Source: JANRKG01 sp033763635
Lineage (GTDB): Bacteria > Cyanobacteriota > Cyanobacteriia > GCF-001939115
Reading direction: 5' to 3'
NCBI GenBank assembly: GCA_033763635.1
Contig: JANRKG010000221.1
Coordinates: 1-5,888 of the forward strand
Length of the DNA: 5,888 nucleotides
Shown: one piece after another, positions 1 to 5,401 of the stretch
Position numbering within the stretch: position 1 is the first letter of the stretch
How the letters are laid out: every line of letters starts with the position of its first letter
Program-made: the position numbers and the translations under genes
Notes under the pieces: generated by a model
Database searches by the model: none
The model's input: the letters and a program-made list of their open reading frames with translations, nothing else
What the model was told of the DNA's origin: nothing

Positions 1-36
1 CTGACCGCTTTCCCTCAATTAATCAATTAATCTTTT

Positions 37-73
37 AGGCAGAGTTAAATTACTCCTCTAGACTCTGTTTTTT
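37..73 (+). terminator. Weak candidate intrinsic terminator
   Basis: CAGAGT at 40-45 pairs with ACTCTG at 62-67 around a 16-base loop, and two G-U pairs and one A-U pair can extend the stem into the T-run at 68-73. It could end a plus-strand gene lying left of the window. The loop is large and the stem has only three G-C pairs, so it is a weak candidate. Confidence 0.3.
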
Positions 74-141
74 GAAGGTAGAAAATTAGTATCTCAATAA
101 TAGAAGCCTGAAAAGGCACTTCAAAGGTAATTCAAAAGCAC

Positions 142-176
142 TCTCTAAAGACTCTATAAAAAATCTTTAGAAGAGA
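142..176. other. Imperfect inverted repeat / possible RNA hairpin
   Basis: CTAAAGA at 146-152 pairs with TCTTTAG at 165-171. The stem extends outward through 142-145 and 172-176 with one bulged A at 173, giving about 11 pairs around a 12-base loop. It lies between two genes and has no clean T-run after it, so its role is unknown. Confidence 0.35.
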
Positions 177-314
177 TATTTTGTAGCGTTGGTTACGATT
201 TCTATTTTCACCCCAAATTCAAGTAATCTTTTGCATTTTTAATCTGCTCTTTACGAAATTCTTGTCTGATCTGAGTATCTTAAGAATGGAATGATTAGAT
301 AAATTAATTTCTCC

Positions 315-331
315 TATAGGCAAAACCTATA
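315..331. repeat. Short inverted repeat just upstream of the Mo-nitrogenase C-terminus gene
   Basis: TATAGG at 315-320 and CCTATA at 326-331 form a perfect 6-bp inverted repeat with a 5-base spacer. It ends 20 bp before the chosen ATG. It could be a protein-binding site or a small leader hairpin. It matches no regulator motif I can name, and repeats this short also arise by chance in AT-rich DNA. Confidence 0.3.
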
Positions 332-351
332 CATCTTCGGAACGATTGACT

Positions 352-756
352 ATGCACACGACTTCTTCTCCTATACCTGATTCCCACATTGCGAGTTCTC
401 GGATCACAAGTTCTCGAATCACAATGTCCCATCTAGTTTCGCTTCACAGTTCGGAAACAAGCTTAGAAATCCCTCGGAAGTCCCCCAGAACATTCCGGTT
501 TGAACCGTTCAAACCCATCCGCCAATGGCTCGATCGCATTGAGGTGAACGATCAAAAAGCCGCTCGGTTATATGCCCGCCTCATTCCGGCCCAATGTCCC
601 TTTGAACGAGACATTCTTCTGTTTGGGAAAAAGGTGGGTCACATTCCCCCCCTCTGTAAATTCAATCCTTTTTATGAAGAACTGGTTGCCCTTCGCTTCC
701 GAGCGCTGTGCTATCTGGTTGATCAATGCGGAGAAGATATTCAAGCCTACTGTTAA
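352..756 (+). CDS. Mo-dependent nitrogenase C-terminus domain protein
   Basis: A 134-residue protein. From about residue 55 it matches the small cyanobacterial family named 'Mo-dependent nitrogenase C-terminus'. Visible family hallmarks are the RQWLD stretch (57-61), PAQCPFERDI (79-88), HIPPLCK (97-103), NPFYEELVALRFRAL (105-119) and a C-terminal YL..QCGED segment. There are five cysteines (82, 102, 120, 126, 134), but no classical metal-binding spacing. The biochemical role is unknown. The family name comes from similarity to a region of nitrogenase-related proteins and does not show nitrogen fixation; no nif genes are in this window. Residues 1-50 are Ser/Thr-rich and poorly constrained. 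The ATG at 352 is chosen over TTG at 346. The ATG at 424 (residue 25) directly follows a 15-bp duplication and is a real alternative. Neither start has a good ribosome-binding site. The gene converges on nadK. Confidence 0.9.
   Translation: MHTTSSPIPDSHIASSRITSSRITMSHLVSLHSSETSLEIPRKSPRTFRFEPFKPIRQWLDRIEVNDQKAARLYARLIPAQCPFERDILLFGKKVGHIPPLCKFNPFYEELVALRFRALCYLVDQCGEDIQAYC
394..423 (+). repeat. 15-bp in-frame tandem duplication
   Basis: Two adjacent 15-bp copies (394-408 and 409-423) differ at a single base (G402 versus A417) and encode SSRIT twice (residues 15-24). The unit is a multiple of three, so the frame is kept. The second copy ends immediately before the in-frame ATG at 424. Confidence 0.85.
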
Positions 757-772
757 TTTCGATTAATTTCGA
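753..772. repeat. 10-bp perfect tandem repeat covering two convergent stop codons
   Basis: TTAATTTCGA occurs twice in direct succession (753-762 and 763-772). Copy one contains the TAA stop of the plus-strand gene (754-756). Copy two contains the TAA stop of nadK (765-763 on the minus strand). The TTAA core reads as TAA on either strand, so each copy can stop both genes. Confidence 0.9.
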
Positions 773-1683
773 TGATTATTGACGTAGCGAATCCGTGCCC
801 CTGCCCAATGTAGTTTTTCCCGCAGGGTGTGGTAGTAGGAATAGTTTTCGCGCAAAATAATAAACTGGGCCTGACAATCCGCCATTTTGACATCCACTCG
901 TTGCCCAGGCCAAATGGAAGTTCCCAACACGCCATCGGTCCAAAGTTTCGTACTGAGATCTTGATCAACCAGAGGCCAGATACTGACAACAGCACCACAG
1001 GGAAGAACGATCGGGCGGCTGGAAAGACTCAAGGGACAGATGGGCGTAATGGTAATGGCATCCATCCCTGGATGAAGAATGGGGCCATTGGCAGCAACTG
1101 TGTAAGCTGTGGAACCTGTAGGGGTGGCAACGATTAATCCATCCCCCTGATACTGATCCACTACTTCCCCATCAATCTCCACCTCCAGAATGGATGTAAT
1201 CATCCGGCTTTCAGAGGCAGGTTTGACACACATATCATTTAAGGCCAGGAAGCGATCGCTCATGGGTTCCCGATTGGTGCGATGCCCTTCAAATACTGTG
1301 GCTTGTAGCATCATTCGCCGTTGCACCGCAAAGCGATCTTCGATCAACCGATCCCAGACCGCTTGAGAATCACTTAACTGTTCGGCAGGTTCCGTCAGAA
1401 AACCCAGATGCCCCCCCACGTTCACTGCCAAAATGGGGATATTATCCGCAGCCAGATGACGGGCGGCGGTAAGGGCGGTTCCATCTCCCCCCAGCACCAC
1501 TGCCAGGTCAATCTTGCGGGAGACAGAAGCTAAAAAGACGGGATAGGGATTGTCTTTAGGGCCGCTGGGTCCTAACAAAACATGAGAACCCCGCTCTTCA
1601 AGCTGACGGGCCAATTTCTCGGCCCAGCGCCGACTGAGGGGGTCCGCTGCTTTATGGGCAATAATAACCTGATTCAGCTCCAC
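763..1683 (-). CDS. nadK: NAD kinase (ATP-NAD kinase)
   Basis: A 306-residue NAD kinase of ordinary bacterial length. It phosphorylates NAD+ to NADP+ in the cytosol using ATP (polyphosphate in some relatives). All family signatures are present: GGDGT with the catalytic Asp (65-69), NVGGHLGFLTE (88-98), the LND motif that contacts NAD (148-150), DG followed by ATPTGSTAY (181-194), and the downstream ITPICPLSLSSRPIVLP block. The N-terminus starts with a typical Rossmann-like VIIAHKA strand. The start is GTG. An in-frame TAA lies only one codon upstream and the next Met is residue 124, so the GTG is effectively forced. It begins 30 bp after the ndhE stop and is probably the last gene of the ndh operon. 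It ends 6 bp from the convergent neighbour, with no room for an intrinsic terminator between them. Many cyanobacteria carry more than one NAD kinase, so a second copy may exist elsewhere. Confidence 0.96.
   Translation of the reverse strand: MELNQVIIAHKAADPLSRRWAEKLARQLEERGSHVLLGPSGPKDNPYPVFLASVSRKIDLAVVLGGDGTALTAARHLAADNIPILAVNVGGHLGFLTEPAEQLSDSQAVWDRLIEDRFAVQRRMMLQATVFEGHRTNREPMSDRFLALNDMCVKPASESRMITSILEVEIDGEVVDQYQGDGLIVATPTGSTAYTVAANGPILHPGMDAITITPICPLSLSSRPIVLPCGAVVSIWPLVDQDLSTKLWTDGVLGTSIWPGQRVDVKMADCQAQFIILRENYSYYHTLREKLHWAGARIRYVNNHRN
1252..1259. repeat. HIP1 octamer (GCGATCGC)
   Basis: An exact copy of the highly iterated palindrome 1, which is over-represented in many cyanobacterial genomes. 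Here it lies inside nadK. Near matches with a CGATCGC core occur at about 532, 2230, 2809, 3474 and 4955. It supports a cyanobacterial origin. Confidence 0.85.
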
Positions 1684-1713
1684 TGCTTATTACCGAAGGG
1701 TTTGGCAGATAGA

Positions 1714-2019
1714 TTACCACTTCAGCAGGTTAAATTGCTCCATGTCAACCGTATCGCGGTTGCGATAGATGGAGAGGACGATTGCCAGTCCAACCGCTGC
1801 TTCCGCTGCCGCAATGGTAATCACAAAAATCGTAAAGACCTGGCCGCGCACGTCTTGGGGGTCCAAATAACTGGAAAAGGCCATTAGATTGATATTCACT
1901 GCATTGAGAAGCAGTTCAATGGACATCAGAACACGCACTGCATTCCGGCTTGTGACCAGGCCATAGATCCCAATACAGAACAAGGCTGCTGCCAAAAACA
2001 GAAAATACTGAAGTTGCAT
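1714..2019 (-). CDS. ndhE: NDH-1 subunit NdhE (NuoK/ND4L homologue)
   Basis: A 101-residue membrane protein, the normal length for this subunit of the proton-pumping arm of NDH-1. Three hydrophobic helices are visible (about 3-22, 28-50 and 60-85). The conserved helix-embedded glutamates are present: Glu35 in MSIELLLNAVNINL and Glu73 in ITIAAAEAAVGLAI. They correspond to the two membrane glutamates of bacterial NuoK implicated in proton transfer. It starts at an ATG 41 bp after ndhG, without a clear ribosome-binding site, and lies 30 bp before nadK. It is the fourth gene of the ndhA-I-G-E series, whose order is conserved in cyanobacteria and partly in plastids. Confidence 0.98.
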   Translation of the reverse strand: MQLQYFLFLAAALFCIGIYGLVTSRNAVRVLMSIELLLNAVNINLMAFSSYLDPQDVRGQVFTIFVITIAAAEAAVGLAIVLSIYRNRDTVDMEQFNLLKW

Positions 2020-2060
2020 ACGGAGACTCTTGAGGGGAATAAAGGGACAGGACCGATCGA

Positions 2061-2720
2061 TTAACGATCCGAGCGCAAGGGAGTGATAGGAGCTTCACTG
2101 CCAGATTGGGCAGAACGAACCGTTCCAGGCAGGGCAGCATCGCGAGGCCGTTCAGGGAGGGTGAAAACGGGTTGTTGCTGCTCATACTGGGTCGTAATGG
2201 CAGGGGGCAGATACTCACGACGCGCCAGAACGATCGCCCCAATCAGGGCCATCAACAGCAGCACAGAAGCCAGTTCAAAGGGAAGCAGATAATCCGTAAA
2301 GAAGTGCTCACCAATGACGATGATCGCCTGATCCCCAACGCCTGCCACTGAGGAAATTGCCCAGGGGGTCGAAAGAATCATCGTTCCCAACAAGGCCAGG
2401 AGACCCAGGCAAATGAAAGCAGTTAAACCCTTCCGGACCCAAGCATTTGGAAGAGGTCTAAAGTCCTCTCGCTTGTTCACCAACATAATGGCAAACAGGA
2501 TTAGGACATTCACAGCTCCCACATAGATGAGAATCTGAGCGGCAGCCACAAAACTAGCGTTCAGTAGGATGTACAACCCAGAAATGCTAATGAAAACCCC
2601 TGCCAGAAGAAAGGCAGAATGCACAATGCTGGGAAACAAAACAACACCCAATGCGGCACCAATCATCATCAGGCCCAATAGACCGAAGGAAACGATCTGG
2701 ACCCCTTCAGCTAAATTCAC
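2061..2720 (-). CDS. ndhG: NDH-1 subunit NdhG (NuoJ/ND6 homologue)
   Basis: A 219-residue membrane subunit of the NDH-1 proton-pumping arm. It has about five hydrophobic helices (roughly 8-28, 32-54, 58-81, 98-117 and 147-167). The second and third include the conserved GLYILLNASFVAAAQILIYVGA and NVLILFAIMLVNKRED region typical of NuoJ/ND6. The last 50 or so residues form a hydrophilic Pro/Gln/Arg-rich tail, expected on one face of the membrane and variable in the family. I chose GTG at 2720 because cyanobacterial homologues begin at the equivalent of MNLAEGVQIV. A TTG three codons upstream (2729) is also possible, but it sits only 2 bp from the AAGGGAG ribosome-binding sequence. The gap to ndhI is 111 bp and to ndhE 41 bp. 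Confidence 0.97.
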   Translation of the reverse strand: MNLAEGVQIVSFGLLGLMMIGAALGVVLFPSIVHSAFLLAGVFISISGLYILLNASFVAAAQILIYVGAVNVLILFAIMLVNKREDFRPLPNAWVRKGLTAFICLGLLALLGTMILSTPWAISSVAGVGDQAIIVIGEHFFTDYLLPFELASVLLLMALIGAIVLARREYLPPAITTQYEQQQPVFTLPERPRDAALPGTVRSAQSGSEAPITPLRSDR

Positions 2721-2731
2721 GGTAATCAAAT

Positions 2732-2738
2732 CTCCCTT
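2732..2738 (-). promoter_or_regulatory. Ribosome-binding site of ndhG that helps decide its start
   Basis: AAGGGAG on the minus strand lies 11 bases before the GTG at 2720 but only 2 bases before the TTG at 2729. An in-frame TAA lies further upstream, so these two codons are the realistic starts. The spacing favours GTG, although 11 bases is slightly long. Confidence 0.55.
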
Positions 2739-2831
2739 GCGAACATCTTAATTCTCTGAGGCAAAGTGTTTCTTGAAGAATGCTCTAGATGGGCGCAATC
2801 AGGCAAGCCCGATCGCACCCCATCCAATCCC

Positions 2832-3416
2832 TTACTTCTCAATTTCTTCTAAAATCTCTTCTGGTCGCTGCCCTGCACGGCGAGATCCGGCTGGCAGATC
2901 ATGGGGATCGAGCACTCCTTTGGGCAGATAAGCCAATTCTCGCAAGGGAGTCACCATCGGATCATTCGTAACTTTATAGGGCAAGCGTCCCAGGGCTACG
3001 TTATCGAAATTGAGTTCGTGGCGTTCATAGGTGGATAGCTCATACTCCTCTGTCATGGAAAGACAGTTGGTGGGACAATATTCGACACAGTTGCCACAGA
3101 AAATGCAAACCCCAAAGTCAATACTGTAATGCTTGAGTTGCTTTTTCTTGGTTTCCTTGTTGTACTCCCAATCGACAACAGGCAAATTAATGGGGCAGAC
3201 CCGTACACACACTTCGCAAGAAATACATTTGTCAAATTCGAAGTGAATTCTGCCCCGGAAGCGCTCGGAAGGAATCAGCTTCTCATAGGGATATTGAACA
3301 GTGACGGGGCGGCGGCGCATGTGGTCAAACGTGACCGATAACCCTTGACCGATATAGCGGGCAGACTGGACTGCTCCCTTGGCATAATCACCAACTTGCT
3401 TCAGGAATTTCAGCAT
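2832..3416 (-). CDS. ndhI: NDH-1 iron-sulfur subunit NdhI (NuoI homologue)
   Basis: A 194-residue 2x[4Fe-4S] ferredoxin-type subunit in the peripheral arm of NDH-1. It carries electrons toward the plastoquinone site and, in cyanobacteria, is near the ferredoxin docking region. Two perfect cluster motifs are visible: Cys64, 67, 70, 74 followed by Pro, and Cys104, 107, 110, 114 followed by Pro. The N-terminal amphipathic stretch (1-35), including YIGQGLSVTFDHM, is the conserved membrane-contact segment. The C-terminal tail after about 150 is the variable cyanobacterial extension. The ATG at 3416 gives the family N-terminus (MLKFLKQVGDYAKG). The frame stays open upstream to a TTG at 3494 inside the end of ndhA, but those 26 extra residues do not look like the family. 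No good ribosome-binding site precedes the ATG. ndhA ends 67 bp upstream. Confidence 0.98.
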   Translation of the reverse strand: MLKFLKQVGDYAKGAVQSARYIGQGLSVTFDHMRRRPVTVQYPYEKLIPSERFRGRIHFEFDKCISCEVCVRVCPINLPVVDWEYNKETKKKQLKHYSIDFGVCIFCGNCVEYCPTNCLSMTEEYELSTYERHELNFDNVALGRLPYKVTNDPMVTPLRELAYLPKGVLDPHDLPAGSRRAGQRPEEILEEIEK

Positions 3417-3483
3417 AGTGTTCAGGATGATAGGGGTTTTGCTTAATGAGAAGGGGATACATCGAAAAACCGACGATCGCCCG

Positions 3484-4602
3484 TTAGCCGCCAAAAAAGG
3501 CAGGGAAAGAGAGCTTTAGACCAGCCGTTAAGAGCAGGTTGACCAGAGACACGGGCAACAAAAACTTCCAGCCCAAGTCTAACAACTGGTCAATCCGAAC
3601 GCGGGGCACGGTCCACCGAAGCAGGATGGTCAGGAAAAGGAGGCAGTAGGCTTTGAACATCGTCATAACGATACCGACGACCGCGCTTGCAACTTGCAGC
3701 CAGGGAGTCGTCTCACTCACCCCCAACCACTGAGCAATCAACCCGATCGGGATCGGAAACTCCCAACCTCCTAGATAGAGAACAGAAACCACCAGAGCCG
3801 ACAGGATCAAGTTCACGTAAGACCCAGCATAAAACAGCATGAATTTGATGGCTGCGTATTCCGTCTGATAACCTGCCACCAGTTCTTCTTCCGCTTCAGG
3901 CAGGTCAAAGGGGAGACGCTCACACTCCGCCAGGGCTGCGATCCAGAAAATGATGAAGCCCACAGGTTGCCGCCAGATATTCCAGCCCAAGATTCCATAG
4001 CCCGCTTGCTGGTTTACGATGTCAATCGTACTCAGGGAGTTGGACATCATGATCACCGCCAGGATGGAAAGGGCCAGCGGAATCTCATAACTGATGGATT
4101 GGGCAGCAGCTCTCAAGCCCCCCAGGAGAGAATATTTGTTGTTGGAAGCATAACCTGCCATCAACAAGCCGATCGGTGCAACGCTGGAGAGAGACACCCA
4201 GAGGAAAACTCCAATTCCTAAATCAGAGATAATCAGGTTTTGCCCAAACGGAATGATGATGTAGGAAATAAAGACTGGAACAAAGACCAGGAGGGGGCCA
4301 AGGGAGTAAAGCCAGGGGTCTGTTTTGCTCGGCAATACGTCCTCTTTAACCAGAAGTTTCAATACGTCTGCTACCGGAACTAACATTCCGAAAGGTCCCA
4401 TATATTCCGGGCCAATCCGTTGTTGAGCAGCAGCAGAGATCTTTCTTTCTAGCCAGGTTGCAACCAGGGCCAGGACGGTCGCGGCTCCCACCATCAAGAC
4501 CATTGGCAAAGGCATCCAGATTAGCTTCGCGACTCCAGAGGTGAGTCCCAGGCCCATCAAGCCCTCAACAAAACTTCTTTGCAGGTCAATTCCAGATTCC
4601 AT
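3484..4602 (-). CDS. ndhA: NDH-1 subunit NdhA (NuoH/ND1 homologue)
   Basis: A 372-residue polytopic membrane protein, the usual cyanobacterial NdhA length. It forms the heel of the membrane arm and much of the plastoquinone-binding chamber. Hallmarks are WLERKISAAAQQRIGPEYMGPFG (residues 50-72), the YASNNKYSLLGGLRAAAQSISYE segment (151-173), and the acidic loop AECERLPFDLPEAEEE-LVAGYQTEYAAIKF (225-254), which lines the quinone and proton path. Eight or so hydrophobic helices are apparent, with the C-terminal RWTVPRVRIDQLLDLGWK block (329-346) before the last helix. It starts with ATG and has only a weak A/G-rich leader as ribosome-binding site. It is the first gene of the minus-strand ndh block, so the operon promoter should lie in the non-coding DNA to its right. 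Confidence 0.98.
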   Translation of the reverse strand: MESGIDLQRSFVEGLMGLGLTSGVAKLIWMPLPMVLMVGAATVLALVATWLERKISAAAQQRIGPEYMGPFGMLVPVADVLKLLVKEDVLPSKTDPWLYSLGPLLVFVPVFISYIIIPFGQNLIISDLGIGVFLWVSLSSVAPIGLLMAGYASNNKYSLLGGLRAAAQSISYEIPLALSILAVIMMSNSLSTIDIVNQQAGYGILGWNIWRQPVGFIIFWIAALAECERLPFDLPEAEEELVAGYQTEYAAIKFMLFYAGSYVNLILSALVVSVLYLGGWEFPIPIGLIAQWLGVSETTPWLQVASAVVGIVMTMFKAYCLLFLTILLRWTVPRVRIDQLLDLGWKFLLPVSLVNLLLTAGLKLSFPAFFGG

Positions 4603-4759
4603 TTTCTTGTCGTTCTTCTAGGGTGCTTTAAGCTGGCGCTTTCTATGAGCAGTTACGTGAACACTTTAAAATTTGAGCATGATTTATTGCTCTTTAGCCA
4701 ACTCTGTACCCACAAGGCTCAGCATTGTTGACCGGGAGCGCACGTTGACTCCACTGCTT

Positions 4760-4785
4760 AGTATACCTGTCGAATCAATGGTCAA
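4760..4785 (-). promoter_or_regulatory. Possible promoter for the ndhA-ndhI-ndhG-ndhE-nadK operon
   Basis: On the minus strand TTGACC (4785-4780) is followed by TATACT (4765-4760), close to the -35 and -10 consensus. The spacer is only 14 bp, shorter than the usual 16-18, which weakens the call. A start here would give a leader of about 150 bases before the ndhA ATG. Confidence 0.35.
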
Positions 4786-5049
4786 GTGTTTAAGGATAAG
4801 AGATTCTACCTATGTTGGAGATTGGCCCTTCCTATAGATTTTAGGGGGGTTGCATGGCTCCTTTCTATGCTCTACTCACTTTTTTTGAAAAGAGGATTGA
4901 GGGATGGGCAAGAAGGAGCAAAATATTGAGACGGAACAACTTTGATCTCAGAGACGATCGCGAGAAGGACACCTGACAAAAAAAGAATCTTCCGGACTGA
5001 ACAATTTTTTCGCTGAAGAGTGTATCTAAAGAAACCTGAGTCGGTCGTG

Positions 5050-5064
5050 GCAGGTTTAACCTGC
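5050..5064. repeat. Perfect 15-bp palindrome, possible operator
   Basis: GCAGGTT and AACCTGC flank a single central T, giving two perfect 7-bp arms. The compact dyad suggests a dimeric DNA-binding protein site. As RNA it could form a 5-bp stem with a 5-base loop. It does not match cyanobacterial LexA, NtcA or Fur consensus sequences as I know them. Confidence 0.5.
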
Positions 5065-5111
5065 GGGATTCACCTGAAACTCACGATTCGGGAACCGTTC
5101 AGGAACGCACG

Positions 5112-5154
5112 GTAAGCAAAACCTGTACGTTCAAAACCCGTAAGTTCAAAAACA
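5112..5154. repeat. Degenerate 13-15-bp direct repeats
   Basis: Three consecutive units start at 5112, 5125 and 5140 and share a GTA.G(TT)CAAAA core. The second and third units are both 15 bp and agree at 12 positions; the first lacks two bases. They lie directly before the minus-strand terminator, so they could be a protein-binding array or a decayed short tandem repeat. Confidence 0.5.
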
Positions 5155-5191
5155 TAAAATAAAAACCCCCAAGCAAGGAATTGTTTGGGGG
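5155..5191 (-). terminator. Intrinsic terminator, minus strand
   Basis: Read on the minus strand, CCCCCAA pairs with TTGGGGG (arms at 5185-5191 and 5166-5172). The stem continues past one A-C mismatch into three more pairs, closing a UUCC loop, and is followed by TTTTTATTTT (5165-5156). This is a strong terminator shape for a transcript coming from the right. No minus-strand protein gene is recognised there. On the plus strand the mismatch becomes a G-U pair and the loop becomes GGAA, a GNRA type, but no T-run follows. Confidence 0.65.
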
Positions 5192-5396
5192 ATGGAGTTC
5201 CTGAAAATCGTCACTGAATATATCGTGGCAATTCACACCCGTAGAAGCAAGAGGGGTCAGACCCATCAATTCGGGTGTGTTTTTTGTATGAGCCATCTAA
5301 AGATGGCCCTTATCAAGCATTCATAGAACAAATAGAAATCAATATAGAAGGGAGATTTGGCCTGACGGTAACTGTGCCTAAAGGACATTCAGAGAC
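5161..5396 (-). ncRNA. Possible small RNA upstream of the minus-strand terminator
   Basis: A minus-strand terminator at 5155-5191 implies a transcript from the right, yet no protein gene is recognised between it and the divergent glycosyltransferase gene. A candidate minus promoter at 5402-5430 would give an RNA of roughly 235 bases. It would contain the perfect hairpin GCCATC/GATGGC (5292-5307, four-base loop), the long stem at 5234-5279 and the terminator stem. Both ends are inferred and no known RNA family is matched. A short peptide gene is an alternative, but the only frame (ATG at 5296) has no stop before the terminator. Confidence 0.2.
5234..5285 (+). terminator. Intrinsic terminator, plus strand
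   Basis: CACACCCG (5234-5241) pairs perfectly with CGGGTGTG (5272-5279) and is followed directly by six Ts (5280-5285). The 30-base interior holds a further small hairpin, GGGT/ACCC (5254-5264). It would end a plus-strand transcript coming from the region 4603-5230, where no protein gene is recognised, or protect the downstream gene from read-through. Confidence 0.6.
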
Positions 5397-5401
5397 TTTT
5401 C

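Larger units (their letters stand above)
1..345. other. AT-rich intergenic region upstream of the Mo-nitrogenase C-terminus gene
   Basis: No gene is recognised here. All reading frames are short. A few codons at the left edge could be the tail of a gene outside the window, since plus-strand frames meet stops at 28-30 and 34-36, but ten residues are too few to judge. The stretch is visibly richer in A and T than the coding DNA to its right. It contains a hairpin with a T-run at 37-73 and a longer hairpin at 142-176, listed separately. I found no convincing -35/-10 pair for the gene that starts at 352. Confidence 0.6.

Noticed and set aside
829..1137. Plus-strand open frames inside nadK and others inside the ndh genes
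   Set aside because: They are antisense or shifted shadows of well-supported genes and show no family resemblance.
2055..2069. GATCG-ATTAA-CGATC inverted repeat at the end of ndhG as a terminator
   Set aside because: Only a 5-bp stem with no T-run; it is probably a by-product of the CGATCG words common in cyanobacteria, and the operon appears to continue into ndhE.
3417..3494. Longer NdhI starting at TTG 3494 and overlapping the end of ndhA
   Set aside because: The extra 26 residues do not resemble NdhI N-termini, whereas the ATG at 3416 gives the expected family start.
5055..5075. Possible Pho-box (tandem TTAACCT-like repeats)
   Set aside because: The two similar octamers are 13 bp apart, not the 11-bp step of SphR/PhoB boxes, and the first one belongs to the perfect palindrome.
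5122..5146. tRNA T-arm-like string (TTCAAAA with flanking TACG/CGTA)
   Set aside because: The loop is 9 bases, the stem is only 4 bp, and no acceptor or anticodon arms are found nearby.
5099..5296. Minus-strand 65-codon frame beginning MAHTKNTPELMGL, considered as a small peptide or modified-peptide precursor gene
   Set aside because: The frame runs straight through the minus-strand terminator hairpin and the direct repeats, so an mRNA would end before the stop codon. The C-terminal part is just translated hairpin and repeat DNA, and no family is recognised.
5192..5326. Plus-strand 44-codon frame beginning MEFLKIVTEY
   Set aside because: It reads through the plus-strand terminator stem and T-run, and its composition and ending look random.
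5368..5381. NtcA-like site (GTA-N8-TAA), with a similar one at 5537-5550
   Set aside because: Both lack the final C of GTA-N8-TAC, and neither has a well-placed -10 element, so the match is no better than chance.
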